A DNA stretch of 64,000 bases from Tahibacter aquaticus (lineage in GTDB: Bacteria; Pseudomonadota; Gammaproteobacteria; Xanthomonadales; Rhodanobacteraceae). A program made the position numbers and the translations under genes. Where the stretch lies: positions 1-64,000 of the forward strand of contig NZ_SNZH01000002.1 of NCBI RefSeq assembly GCF_004363655.1. Reading direction: 5' to 3'. The notes below the pieces were generated by a model. That model did no database searches, was not told where the DNA came from, and saw only the letters and a program-made list of their open reading frames with translations. Below, in pieces: positions 45,999 through 54,872 of the stretch (the first letter of the stretch is position 1; the number at the start of each line of letters is the position of its first letter).

Positions 45999-46380
45999 TT
46001 AATTGAAACCTTGGATGGTTGGAGCAGCCTCGCCACGCTCGCGCTCGGTAATGGCGTGAACCCCTAACGCCGTAGCGAGGTGCGTCTTGCGCGTGCCAGT
46101 GCCACCGAGGAACACCACGTTCTCCGCTTTGTCGGTGAACGCGAGCGTGGCGAACTGGTCGATCTGACGACGCTTGACCTTGGATTGGTCGAACTCGAAC
46201 CCGGCCAGATCACGATGCACCGGGAAGCGCGCCGCCTGCATCTGGCACGCGACCAGCCAGAACGCGCGGCTCGCGCACAGCTTCACGTGGGCTACCTGCA
46301 CCCGCCGCCAGATGCCGCCGATCACGATCCCCTCTTCGCTCCAGTCGAACTGGAAGGCCTCATGGCCCTGGATCTGCCCA
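45999..46380 (-). pseudogene. IS21 remnant: internal IstA piece joined to an IstB piece
   Basis: One leftward frame contains HEAFQFDWSEEGIVIGGIWR, QVAHVKLCASRAFWLVA (part of the IstA integrase core), then abruptly FDQSKVKRRQIDQFATLAFT and NVVFLGGTGTRKTHLATALG (IstB helper ATPase; Walker A normally GGTGTGKTH, here with Arg). The fusion lacks most of istA and istB, so it is a deletion relic. It may derive from the same IS family as the remnant at 9715-9930. Confidence 0.75.
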
Positions 46381-46559
46381 CGTCCGTGGCCAGCCTGATG
46401 CGGCTCCAGTTCGAGGCGGTCAACGTGACGATCAACTTCCAGTGCGGAACGTTCGTCGCGTCCGGCAATATCCAGCTCAACGTCGACGCATCGCTCTGAA
46501 GAGCATCGGGTCGGTTTCAGACAGGCGCTTTGCGCGCTCCACATCCGGTAAGTCCGGAC

Positions 46560-46790
46560 CCGAAGGGCTTCGACACGAATGCCAGCCGTCGAAGGAGCCG
46601 CCATTGCCTGGGCAGTGAACAGGAGAAGCCGAGCGTCGGCGACCGACGCTCGGCTTTCGGCACACAGACGTGGTTGCGGCCGTTGACCTTGGCGCGATAC
46701 AGCGAGCGGCCGGCAACAGTGAGGACGTCACCGTCGCGCCGGCAGCGCGAAGCCGGCCATTCGCCGAGGCTCACGGTCACAGTCGCAGCA
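46560..46790 (-). pseudogene. C-terminal fragment of a GGDEF (diguanylate cyclase) domain
   Basis: Leftward frame: TVTVSLGEWPASRCRRDGDV, then LTVAGRSLYRAKVNGRNHVC and VPKAERRS. This matches the end of GGDEF domains (VTVSIG...DAL...AD.ALYRAK..GRN.V), with the GGDEF motif itself absent. Relic only. Confidence 0.55.
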
Positions 46791-47297
46791 CCGTGCCTGG
46801 GCGTTCGGCGCCAGCGATGCGCGCGCCAGGCACCGGCACCAGGCCAGCCCGGCTGCCAGCAACGCCCGGCTGCTTTTTGGCGGTCCTGATTCGGCTGCCC
46901 ACCCAATCCGACGCGGCCCTACCCCTCGCGCCTCGTCCGCTCCAGTGGAGTCGTCGTCCGCCCCCGGGGCCGCAACGGCCGGACGACGGCCAACCATCTA
47001 TCTCTATATCCGGAAGTCGAGAAATATTGCGCGTGCCCGTGCCCGTGCCGGGCCGCGCGCCCCTCTGCCACAACAGCTGCAATAGGCATCTGTCAAGAAA
47101 GTCTCTCTCCATCCTTGCACAGCTGGTACCCCTTGCGCGGGGCGACCGACAGGCGCTGTCACCGCCAGCTTCCCGGTGTAGTAGGGTTTACGCTCGACGC
47201 CACGCCAGTGGGAGCCGGCCAGCATCCGCGCCGCTCGCGAAACCGAGGCGCACACTGCCGCCGCAAGCAAGCGAGGCCGCAAGGCCAAGGAAACCGC
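46791..47297. other. GC-rich gap before rhuM
   Basis: 507 bases of high-GC DNA with frames open on both strands, none recognisable. It lies between the GGDEF fragment and rhuM. AAGGAAACCGC just before 47298 supplies the rhuM ribosome-binding site. Confidence 0.4.
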
Positions 47298-48344
47298 ATG
47301 AGCGACAGCAACGGCGAACTTATCCTCTACCGCACCGAGGACGGCCGTACCGACATACACCTGCGCGCTGCCGACGGCACCGTCTGGCTGACCCAGGCCG
47401 AGATGGCGGACCTGTTCGCGACCACGCCGCAGAACATTACCCAGCACGTCCGAACGGTCTATGACGAGAGCGAACTGGTGGAAGAGGCAACTTGTAAGGA
47501 CTACTTACAAGTTCGTTCAGAGGGAGGACGGGAAGTACGCCGTAGCGTCAAAACCTACCGGCTGGAGATGATCCTGGCAGTCGGCTTCCGAGTCCGTTCC
47601 TCGCGTGGCGCCGAGTTCCGGCGCTGGGCCGGCACAACCTTGGCGGAGTATCTGGTCAAGGGCTTTCTCCTCAACGACCAGCGGCTGAAGGACGCCGAGC
47701 GCGCCGACTACTTCGACGAGCTGCTGCGCCGAATCCGCGACATCCGCAGCTCGGAGAAGCGCTTCTACCAGAAACTGCGCGACCTGTTCAAAGCCGGCAG
47801 CAGCGACTACGACGGCACCGCGCAGACCGCCAAGACCTTCTTCGCCACCATCCAGAACAAACTGGTGTACGCCATCACCGGCCGAACTGCCGCGCAGCTG
47901 GTCGTGGAGCGGGCCAATGCGGAGGCTGAGCACATGGGGTTGATCCATTGGGTGGGCGATCGGGTCCGCAAATCCGACGCCATCGTGTCGAAGAATTATC
48001 TCGACGTGCAGGAACTCGACCAGCTCAACCGGCTGGTCACCATGTTCCTGGACTTCGCCGAGGATCGCGCCGTGCGTCGCATCGAGACGCGCATGGCCGA
48101 CTGGATCACCCAGACCGACCGCTTCCTCAGCTTCAACGAGCGCTCGCTTCTGACCGGCCCTGGCCGCATCTCGCATGAACAAATGGAGGCCATCGTCGGC
48201 GAGCGCTATGCCGCTTTCGATGTCCGTCGCCGCACAACCGAAGCGCTGGCTGCCGATCAGGAAGCCGACGACGACTTGAAGCAGCTGCAGGCCGAGGCCA
48301 AGCACCTCGCCGTCGCCAGGAAGACGGACAAGCCGCAACCATGA
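47298..48344 (+). CDS. rhuM: RhuM family protein
   Basis: 348 residues from the ATG at 47298 (MSDSNGELILYRTEDGRTDI). RhuM signatures are WLTQAEMADLFATTPQNITQ (HTH-like), EVRRSVKTYRLEMILAVGFR, FRRWAGTTLAEYLVKGFLLN and a C-terminal coiled segment. RhuM-type proteins were named in Salmonella as putative virulence factors, but are often carried inside or next to type I R-M operons; here its stop overlaps the ATG of an hsdM stub (ATGA), supporting that association. Molecular function unknown. Confidence 0.88.
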   Translation: MSDSNGELILYRTEDGRTDIHLRAADGTVWLTQAEMADLFATTPQNITQHVRTVYDESELVEEATCKDYLQVRSEGGREVRRSVKTYRLEMILAVGFRVRSSRGAEFRRWAGTTLAEYLVKGFLLNDQRLKDAERADYFDELLRRIRDIRSSEKRFYQKLRDLFKAGSSDYDGTAQTAKTFFATIQNKLVYAITGRTAAQLVVERANAEAEHMGLIHWVGDRVRKSDAIVSKNYLDVQELDQLNRLVTMFLDFAEDRAVRRIETRMADWITQTDRFLSFNERSLLTGPGRISHEQMEAIVGERYAAFDVRRRTTEALAADQEADDDLKQLQAEAKHLAVARKTDKPQP

Positions 48345-48493
48345 ACAGCAGTGCCCTCGTCCAGAAGATCCGGAATTTCTGCCACACCCTGCACTACGAC
48401 GGCTACAGCTACTCCACCCTCGTCACCCGCGCCGGCAAATATCACGCACGCCACCCTCTCGCTATGCGTTCGCCACTCGACGCAAAAAACTGA
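48341..48493 (+). pseudogene. Truncated hsdM start (second type I R-M relic)
   Basis: 50 codons beginning MNSSALVQKIRNFCHTLHYD, then GYSYSTLVTRAG and unrelated residues to a TGA. The start matches the N-terminus of another HsdM group (ALVQKLWNYCN.LRDDG.SY...), but the rest is absent. Translation would be coupled to rhuM. This marks the right border of the defence island; a chromosomal regulator starts 20 bases later. Confidence 0.6.
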
Positions 48494-48512
48494 TCGTTTC
48501 CATGCATCGACC

Positions 48513-49529
48513 ATGCTGAGCCAACACTTCCTGTTCTTCTTCGCCATGCTCGGCGCCTTCAATGGTCTTGGGGCGGCATCGTTTCTCTGGTGGCAGGCCA
48601 AGGGCGAACCCACGCCGCGCTGGCTGTCGCTGCTGATCCTCGTGGTCAGTGTGCGCACGGGAAAATCCGTGGCCTTCCATTTCTGGCCGGATATTCCCAG
48701 AACCGTTCTGCAGATCGGCCTGACCGCCTGTTTCCTGATCGGGCCCTGCCTGTTCTTCCTGGTGCGCTCAAGCCAGAGCGATACCTCCGGTCCCGGGCGC
48801 GCAGACCGCTGGCACATCGCCGCGCTGCTGGCCATCGTCGCTGGCGTGAACCTGTTCCTGCCCTATGCCGGCCATGCCGATCTGTGGCGGCACGCGATCA
48901 CGCCGGCCATCACCTACACCTGGCTGGGCTATCTGCTGCTTGCCACGGCGCAGGTATACCGCCATCGCACACGGCTGGCGGGAACGCCGTCGGGCCCGCT
49001 GCTGCTGGGGGCGCTGGGCGGCATCTGGTTCATCTGGATCGCCTACTACACCTCCGGCTATACCTCCTACATCGTCGGCGCGCTGTCGTTTACCTTCGTC
49101 CTCGCGGTGAGCGTGCTGGTCTATCTGCGCCTGCGCCTGGGCCAGGCGCCGATCGAGCCTTACCAGGACCGCCGCATTCCCGAAGCCGAGGCCGCCGCGC
49201 AATTGCAGGCCCTGGCCGAGCTGATGGCGCGCGAACACCTGCATCGCGAACCCGGCTTGACCCTGCCCCGCCTCGCGCGCCGGCTCGGCATACCGCAGAC
49301 CCGCCTGTCGCAGCTGCTGAACGACAACAACCAGACCTCGTTCAAGCAATACCTGGCGCAACTGCGCGTGGCCGAGGCCAAGGCGCTGCTGCAGCAGATG
49401 CCGCCGAAGCCGCTGGAAGCCGTGGCCGAAGCCGCCGGCTTCCAATCGATGTCGACCTTCTACAGCGCCTTCAAAAAGCGGGAGGGCATCACACCGGCGG
49501 CATTCCGCGCGGCCAGGACCGACTCCTGA
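48513..49529 (+). CDS. Membrane-anchored AraC family transcriptional regulator
   Basis: 338 residues from the ATG at 48513 (MLSQHFLFFFAMLGAFNGLG). About six or seven membrane helices occupy residues 1-215 (for example LIGPCLFFLV and GALSFTFVLAVSVLVYL). The C-terminal AraC domain has two HTHs: LTLPRLARRLGIPQTRLSQL and PLEAVAEAAGFQSMSTFYSA then FKKREGITPAAF. The frame extends upstream but over the hsdM stub. It precedes the DJ-1/PfpI gene by 91 bases and may regulate it. Confidence 0.9.
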   Translation: MLSQHFLFFFAMLGAFNGLGAASFLWWQAKGEPTPRWLSLLILVVSVRTGKSVAFHFWPDIPRTVLQIGLTACFLIGPCLFFLVRSSQSDTSGPGRADRWHIAALLAIVAGVNLFLPYAGHADLWRHAITPAITYTWLGYLLLATAQVYRHRTRLAGTPSGPLLLGALGGIWFIWIAYYTSGYTSYIVGALSFTFVLAVSVLVYLRLRLGQAPIEPYQDRRIPEAEAAAQLQALAELMAREHLHREPGLTLPRLARRLGIPQTRLSQLLNDNNQTSFKQYLAQLRVAEAKALLQQMPPKPLEAVAEAAGFQSMSTFYSAFKKREGITPAAFRAARTDS

Positions 49530-49620
49530 AAGCGATTCCCGCACTCCGGAAAAATACTTCAACAGCTTGATCTGAAAGGGATCGAATAGGGTGCAGGCTC
49601 CTCCCCACGAGCTGGCGCCT

Positions 49621-50535
49621 ATGCACGCATCTCGCTTCATCCCCTCCCTGCTGCTACTGCTGCTGTCTGCCTGGCCGGGCGGCGTTTCCAGCGCCCCGGC
49701 AGCCCAGCGCATCGCCGCACCTGCCGTCACCGAGCGTGCGCTGACCGACGCACGCGCAGGGCAGACCGGCAGCCTCGCCTCCGTTGCGCAGGCCGGCAGC
49801 CAGCAACCCGCCCGCGGCAGCCAGGGGCGCATCCTGTTCATCCTGGCCAGCAGCAAGGTCCACGGCACATCGGCGCTTCCCGCCAGCATCAGTTTCGGCG
49901 AGGTCGTGAATGCCTGGGATACGTTCCAGGCCGCCGGGTATGCAGTGGACTTCGTCTCGCCTGAGGGCGGAGCCGTGCCGATCCTCGACAGCTATGTCGG
50001 CAAGGACATGCAGCCTCGTTTGAAGGACGAGTCCATCATGAACGGGCTGCGCAACACCGCCACACCCGCGCAGATCGACGCCAGCCGCTACCGGGCCGTC
50101 TATTACGTCGGCGGCAGCAATGCCATGTACGGCGTGGCCGAGCATCCCTTGCTGCAGAACATCGCCATGCAGGTCTACGAGCGCCATGGCGGGGTGATCT
50201 CGGCTGTTTGCCACGGCACGGCGGGCATCGTGAACCTCAAGCTCGCCAGCGGCCATCACCTGGTATCGGGCAAGCGCATCAGCGGGTTCCCCGAAGAACA
50301 CGAAGAGCAGGACGCTGCCTACTTCAAACAATTCCCTTTCCTGATCCGCAAAACGGTCGAAAGCCGCGGCGGCTCGTTCCATGTCGTGAATAACGACGCG
50401 CCGCACATCGAAGTCGATGGCCGGCTAGTGACGGGGCAGAACTACGCCTCGGCGACACCGGTGGCGAAAGCCGTTGTCGAGGTTCTTCGCCAACTGGCCG
50501 AGCCACAGCCGAAGCCGGGCACGGCGAAAGGCTGA
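49621..50535 (+). CDS. Exported DJ-1/PfpI (type 1 glutamine amidotransferase-like) protein
   Basis: 304 residues from the ATG at 49621, with a signal peptide (MHASRFIPSLLLLLLSAWPG, cleaved near VSSA); a GTG at 49591 is an alternative. The domain starts GRILFILASSKVHG. The nucleophile elbow is ISAVCHGTAGIVNL with Cys, preceded by YYVGGSNAMYG, as in Hsp31-like DJ-1/PfpI proteins. Likely periplasmic. Exact activity (glyoxalase, chaperone or other) is not decidable. Followed by an NTF2-like secreted protein 72 bases downstream, on the same strand. Confidence 0.88.
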   Translation: MHASRFIPSLLLLLLSAWPGGVSSAPAAQRIAAPAVTERALTDARAGQTGSLASVAQAGSQQPARGSQGRILFILASSKVHGTSALPASISFGEVVNAWDTFQAAGYAVDFVSPEGGAVPILDSYVGKDMQPRLKDESIMNGLRNTATPAQIDASRYRAVYYVGGSNAMYGVAEHPLLQNIAMQVYERHGGVISAVCHGTAGIVNLKLASGHHLVSGKRISGFPEEHEEQDAAYFKQFPFLIRKTVESRGGSFHVVNNDAPHIEVDGRLVTGQNYASATPVAKAVVEVLRQLAEPQPKPGTAKG

Positions 50536-50607
50536 CCGGCCGGGATATCGCCGGTCTCGCGGCGAGGCCGCGCCACAGTTACCGACTCAACACCACCCAG
50601 GACACCT

Positions 50608-51045
50608 ATGAAATTGTCGATCCGATCCGTTGTTTTCGCAGCAGCCCTGCTGCTTCCCGCGTCTGTCATGGCGCAAGGCAGCGAGCGCGATGCGGTGAAT
50701 CGCGTCATGCAAAAGATGATGCGTGCGTTCGAGGCAGGCGACGCCAATCTGGTTTTCGAAGTACTCCGGAAAGACGGAGTCGTCGTCGGATACTCCACGT
50801 CCAAAGGCAGTGTGGTCACGCAGACCGCGGAAGAATGGGCGAAAGGATTCCCCGGCAAACCGGCCGACGACGAGGCCCAGCGCAAACGCAGCTACGAAAT
50901 CGTCGATGTGTCCGAAAACGCTGCGGTCGTCAAAGTGATGCTGGACTATCCCGGCTGGAAGGGGCTGGACTACCTGGCGCTGTCGAAGATCGACGGGAAC
51001 TGGATGATCGTGAGCAAATCCTGGAGCGGTCAGCGTAAACCGTAA
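50608..51045 (+). CDS. Exported NTF2-like (lumazine-binding/DUF4440-type) protein
   Basis: 145 residues with a signal peptide (MKLSIRSVVFAAALLLPASV, cleaved after MAQ or nearby). The mature part begins GSERDAVNRVMQKMMRAFEA, has the cone-fold pattern of SnoaL/NTF2 proteins, and ends YLALSKIDGNWMIVSKSW, the characteristic last strand pair. Probably periplasmic. Co-oriented with the PfpI-like gene. Substrate unknown. Confidence 0.82.
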   Translation: MKLSIRSVVFAAALLLPASVMAQGSERDAVNRVMQKMMRAFEAGDANLVFEVLRKDGVVVGYSTSKGSVVTQTAEEWAKGFPGKPADDEAQRKRSYEIVDVSENAAVVKVMLDYPGWKGLDYLALSKIDGNWMIVSKSWSGQRKP

Positions 51046-51082
51046 GCGCCGTAGCACGCGCTCAAGCCCACCGCTTCGCAGG

Positions 51083-51119
51083 CAGGGCACGCCCGATGGA
51101 ATGTCGCTGGCGTGCCCTG
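51083..51119. terminator. Bidirectional terminator-like hairpin
   Basis: Perfect 11-bp stem CAGGGCACGCC / GGCGTGCCCTG with a 15-base loop, lying between two convergent genes (stops at 51045 and 51143). No long T-run. Confidence 0.6.
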
Positions 51120-51142
51120 TGCGCAACAGTGGGCGCACTGCC

Positions 51143-52105
51143 TCAACGCACGATATTCACCGCAATCGCCGGCGTGACATGGCCCGAGGTGTTGCGGCCC
51201 GCGACAATCGCGCGCACGCCGAGCAGCACGCCGACATTGGCGTTGATGTTGTACTCGACGGCCGGCGCGAGCGCGAACGACCGGCTCGGTCCCGAATCGA
51301 ATACCGTCGCCGCGCCGCGCGCGTCGAAGCCGCGCACGCGGGTGTTGTGCGTGTGGCGGTACACGGCATCGAGCGCGAGTACCCACTGGCGCGTGACGCT
51401 GTATTCCCACGCGGCGTTCGCGACAAAACTCGCGCCCGGCTGCGCCGTGCCGCGGAAACCGTCGTCGGTGCCATAGACGCTCGCGTCGGTCAGGTGCACG
51501 CGATCGGAGAAGGTCTTCGTCAGGTTCAGGCGCATGCGCAGGATGCGCCCGTTCGGCATCCAGAAATACGTTTGTGAATAAATGCCGAGCAGTGTCGAAT
51601 TCGCGCCGCTGCCGAAGCCGTCGCTGGCGCGCTCGCCGAGGCGGTCGTACTGGCCCGTGGGCAAGGTCTGCTGCAGGGCGAGGGAGATCGTCGGCAGCCA
51701 ATGCCCGGGGCGGAACTGGCTGAGGCGATACTGGGCATGCACCGACAGATCACCCATGCCGATACCCGAGCTGCTCAGGCCTTGCGCCGGTTCGTTGTAG
51801 CCGAAGGTGGGAATCAGACTCAGCGAAAACGTATCGGTCACGCCATACGTCATGTACGTCAGCGACCCGTAGCTGTGCGAGCGCCCGGTCTTGTGCCGCT
51901 TGACGTCGCGGTCGAAGGTGGCCTCGCCGCGCACGTCGTAGAAATACGGCTCGATAAGAAAGTGGCCACGGGGCAGTGTCGATGCGGAATTGGCCAGCAT
52001 CGGGCCTGTCCACCACGCTTCGTCCAGCGATTGGCGCTGTGCTGCCGGCACCTGCGCGGCGGCACTACTGGCGGCAAACAATAGCGAAAAAAATATCTTG
52101 TGCAT
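51143..52105 (-). CDS. Outer-membrane beta-barrel transporter-like protein
   Basis: 320 residues from the ATG at 52105 with signal peptide MHKIFFSLLFAASSAAA. The mature protein alternates amphipathic strands (FLIEPYFYDVRG, YGSLTYMTYGVTDTFSLSLI, LPTISLALQQTLPTGQYDRL) and resembles the COG4313 'meta-pathway phenol degradation'/transporter family of outer-membrane proteins. It ends NIVR rather than with a terminal Phe. Ligand unknown. The 299 bases upstream (52106-52404) contain no gene I can support. Confidence 0.78.
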   Translation of the reverse strand: MHKIFFSLLFAASSAAAQVPAAQRQSLDEAWWTGPMLANSASTLPRGHFLIEPYFYDVRGEATFDRDVKRHKTGRSHSYGSLTYMTYGVTDTFSLSLIPTFGYNEPAQGLSSSGIGMGDLSVHAQYRLSQFRPGHWLPTISLALQQTLPTGQYDRLGERASDGFGSGANSTLLGIYSQTYFWMPNGRILRMRLNLTKTFSDRVHLTDASVYGTDDGFRGTAQPGASFVANAAWEYSVTRQWVLALDAVYRHTHNTRVRGFDARGAATVFDSGPSRSFALAPAVEYNINANVGVLLGVRAIVAGRNTSGHVTPAIAVNIVR

Positions 52106-52404
52106 TAGGCGTCGCCGATGCGAAAGGGAAGATGCAGCCACGCGTTACGCCACGCAGCCTGGGCGCGTCGCCGGCACTTCGCGAGTACCAATTGCGCTGG
52201 CGCCGTGCACAAAGTGGTATTCAGGACAGAATGGTGTCGTTGGCTAGGGGCCATCGTGCGGCGCAGTCGCCGCGGCGGCCATCCGCTTGTTGCGGTTCTG
52301 CGCGGGAAGGCCAGCAAGGCTTACCGGGTGGGGCCGGGGTATTTCCCCGATCTGTTCCACGGCTTCATGGTCGATACTGCAAACCCCATCGACCGTAACC
52401 GCCC

Positions 52405-52962
52405 ATGTCCATCGTCCTTACCGATTTCGCCCGCGCCCGCCTGTTTCCGCGCGAGCCGCGCCGCAACACCATCCAGGACTGCACGCCGGAGCAGTTCCAG
52501 CATCACCTCAACACCGTAGCCCCCGTGGCGGTGCTCGACGGCTACGCGCCGTTCTGCCAGCTGCACGTGCACCGCAACTGGACATCGACGCGGTGCTTTG
52601 CCGCGCCCATCACCGACGCCAACCGGCATCTGCTGCGCTCGGACTACGAAGCCCGCACGCGGGAAGAATTGCCCGTGCTGGTGCGCTGGTTCGAAGGATT
52701 CGAGCCGCCGGTCGCCAACTTTCTCATCGCCATCCTCTACAACCGCGAACAGCTGGCGGCCGAGGGCACGCTGACCACGGCGGACTGGGGCGTGGTCGGC
52801 TGCCTGTACACCGCCGAGCCCGAAGAAACGCCGATGACGCCGATCACCCTGATGCGCAACGCCCTGGGTGTGGACGAAGGCGGCTCGGGCGTGCCGCTGG
52901 ACCGCGCGGCCTACCAGCGCAGCGTCGAATTCTGGCGCACGCACGCGAACTGGCGCGGCTAG
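52405..52962 (+). CDS. DUF3228 family protein
   Basis: 185 residues, soluble. Starts MSIVLTDFARARLFPREPRR. Conserved-looking blocks are LDGYAPFCQLHVHRNWTSTR, LPVLVRWFEGFEPPVANFLI and PEETPMTPITLMRNALGVDE GGSGVPLD, which fit DUF3228 as I recall it. No catalytic role is known. Stands alone on the plus strand. Confidence 0.85.
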   Translation: MSIVLTDFARARLFPREPRRNTIQDCTPEQFQHHLNTVAPVAVLDGYAPFCQLHVHRNWTSTRCFAAPITDANRHLLRSDYEARTREELPVLVRWFEGFEPPVANFLIAILYNREQLAAEGTLTTADWGVVGCLYTAEPEETPMTPITLMRNALGVDEGGSGVPLDRAAYQRSVEFWRTHANWRG

Positions 52963-53020
52963 GCCGGAAACACGGCGGCGGCGGCCGGGTTGTGGCCGAC
53001 TACCGCCGCACTACGGGCGG

Positions 53021-54079
53021 CTAGGGCTGCTTCACCGTCGTAACCAGCGTCGGCAACTCCCAGGCACCGCCGGCCGCGACCAGCTTGCACTGCCCCGTCG
53101 TCGCCGCGGCGGTGTGCAGGAATGCCTGGCCATTCCAGCTCCAGCTGTTCGTGCTCCAGCAGTCGCCGAGGCCGCGGCCTTTCTGCGCCGAGGAAATCTG
53201 GCCGTTGGTGTAGTCGGAAGCCATCGTCGTCACCAGCGTGGCCGCGTACGGCGGCTTGTCGTCGACGACCCAGTAGCCGCTGCCCTCGTTGTAGGCAGCC
53301 ATCCAGCATTGCAGCGACACCAGCAGCTTGCCGGCCGACAGGCGCTGCACGCCCAGCGTGCCCTCTTCGTCATCGTCATCGCCCTCACCATCGGCCTTGG
53401 GTGGCGCGCAGTCGTCTTCCTTCACCGTCGCCAGTACCGCGCGGCGCAGCGCGGCATCGCCGGCCAGGGCGAGATCGGCCGCCGTCGTTGCCGGCTGCTT
53501 CGGCACCACGACGACCGGCACCGGCAGGGCCGGCAATACCTTGGATTCGTCGCCGTCGCCCTTGCGCACCAGCGCGCCGGGTGTACCGAGACGGCCCTGG
53601 AATTCGTCCATCTTCAGCAGCACCGTCGAGGCGCCCTGGTCGGACAGCTTCCAGCGCAGGCCGCCGGCCACGAAGGCGATGGCGCTGTCGCGCCGCAGCG
53701 CCGCCAGCAGGGCGTCCACCTGGGCCGACGACAGGTCGCCCTGCAATTCGCCCTTCGCCAGCGCGACCTTGCCCAGGTCCTGCTCGCCGATCCGCAGCAG
53801 CAGATCGGTCTTCGGTGCTGCCGCCTGGTCGTCGTAGCTGCCCAGCATCACCTGCCCTTTCACCGGCTTGCCCGGCCCCGCTTCGCGCGTCAGCAGCACC
53901 GATACGGGCGGCTCGTCGCCGTCGCGCTGGTAGCCGGCGGCGCGGCAGGTGCGCGTGTTGTCGCAGGCGATTTCCCAGTCGTTGTGGGTGAAGGAAAGGC
54001 TGGCCGGCGGCGCGGCGACGGTGGTGACGGGAAGCAGTGCCAGCAGCGGGATGGCGAGGCGGGTTGGCAGGAAAGGCAT
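53021..54079 (-). CDS. DUF1176 domain exported protein
   Basis: 352 residues from the ATG at 54079, with signal peptide MPFLPTRLAIPLLALLPVTT. The body begins SLSFTHNDWEIACDNTRTCR, the DUF1176 hallmark, and continues with PVSVLLTREAGPGKPVKG. The C-terminal part contains LVSLQCWMAAYNEGSGYWVV and paired cysteines. DUF1176 proteins are periplasmic, uncharacterised, and common in proteobacteria. An acidic run (DGEGDDDDEEG) interrupts the middle. Confidence 0.88.
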   Translation of the reverse strand: MPFLPTRLAIPLLALLPVTTVAAPPASLSFTHNDWEIACDNTRTCRAAGYQRDGDEPPVSVLLTREAGPGKPVKGQVMLGSYDDQAAAPKTDLLLRIGEQDLGKVALAKGELQGDLSSAQVDALLAALRRDSAIAFVAGGLRWKLSDQGASTVLLKMDEFQGRLGTPGALVRKGDGDESKVLPALPVPVVVVPKQPATTAADLALAGDAALRRAVLATVKEDDCAPPKADGEGDDDDEEGTLGVQRLSAGKLLVSLQCWMAAYNEGSGYWVVDDKPPYAATLVTTMASDYTNGQISSAQKGRGLGDCWSTNSWSWNGQAFLHTAAATTGQCKLVAAGGAWELPTLVTTVKQP

Positions 54080-54190
54080 GCGGCAGAGGCTCGATCGGCG
54101 ATGGTGAAGAACGCACGATAGCCCGGAATCGCGGCCATTTTCAGGCACCAACGGCCGAGACAGGGCCAGGTCGGCGAAGCCGCTGCCTTT

Positions 54191-54390
54191 TCACGAAACA
54201 CAGCGAACCGTATCCGCGGCCCCGACGGCGACGTGATCGACAACGCGCACGCCCTCCCATGCCAACGCCGCGCGCAGCGCTACGGTCACGGCCAGGTCTT
54301 GCGCCGACGGCAGGCTGCATCCGGACGGGTGGTCGTGCGCGAAAGCGAGGAACGCGTGCCGGTCGTTCTCAAGTAAATCGCGGCAGTTAC
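54191..54390 (-). pseudogene. RadC JAB-domain remnant
   Basis: Leftward frame without a start: RDLLENDRHAFLAFAHDHPS, then GCSLPSAQDLAVTVALRAAL and VRVVDHVAVGAADTVRCVS and stop. It matches the JAMM region and C-terminus of RadC (LAHNHPSG..PS..D...T..L......G..VLDH.VVG). Only ~60 codons are left, so it is a relic. It borders the tandem array at 54446. Confidence 0.65.
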
Positions 54391-54445
54391 ACCGTTAAAT
54401 TGACAGACCCGTTTTATCTGCTCCCGATCAGTTCAAAGCTGCTTC

Positions 54446-54857
54446 GGCGCAGCTCTTTCCTGCAAGCGACCAGATCTGAACGGATGCGACGCCGCTCTTT
54501 CCTGCAAGCGACCAGGTTTTCGCTGCTCCGGACCCGGTCAAACCGGAAACCGTGCGGGTTTTTTTCCCGCGACCGACCAGGTCTGAACGGATACGACGCC
54601 GCTCTTTCCTGCAAGCGACCAGGTTTGAACTGCTGCGACGCAGGTTTTCGCTGCTCCGGACCCGGTCAAACCTGAAACCGTGCGGGCTTTTTTCCCGCAA
54701 CCGACCAGGTCTGCACTGATACGACGCCGCTCTTTGCTGCAAGCGACCAGGTTTGAACTGCTACGACGCAGGTTTTCGCTGCTCCGGACCCGGTCAAACC
54801 TGAAACCGTGCGGGTTTTTCCCGCAACCGATCAGGTCTGAACGGTTGCGACGCAGGT
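54446..54857. repeat. Higher-order tandem repeat array (unit 107-128 bp)
   Basis: Units start with CGACGCCGCTCTTT at 54487, 54594 and 54722, with a partial unit before (from 54446) and after (54848-54857). Units 2 and 3 (128 and 126 bp) are nearly identical; unit 1 (107 bp) lacks a 21-base internal block (TTGAACTGCTGCGACGCAGG). Each unit contains an inverted repeat AGGTTTGA...TCAAACCT (absent as a pair from unit 1) and a hairpin GCGGGTTTT...CCCGC. No open frame of note. Lies directly downstream of the beta-propeller gene stop, so it could form its 3' end. Confidence 0.85.
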
Positions 54858-54872
54858 AGAAGCCGGGCGTTC

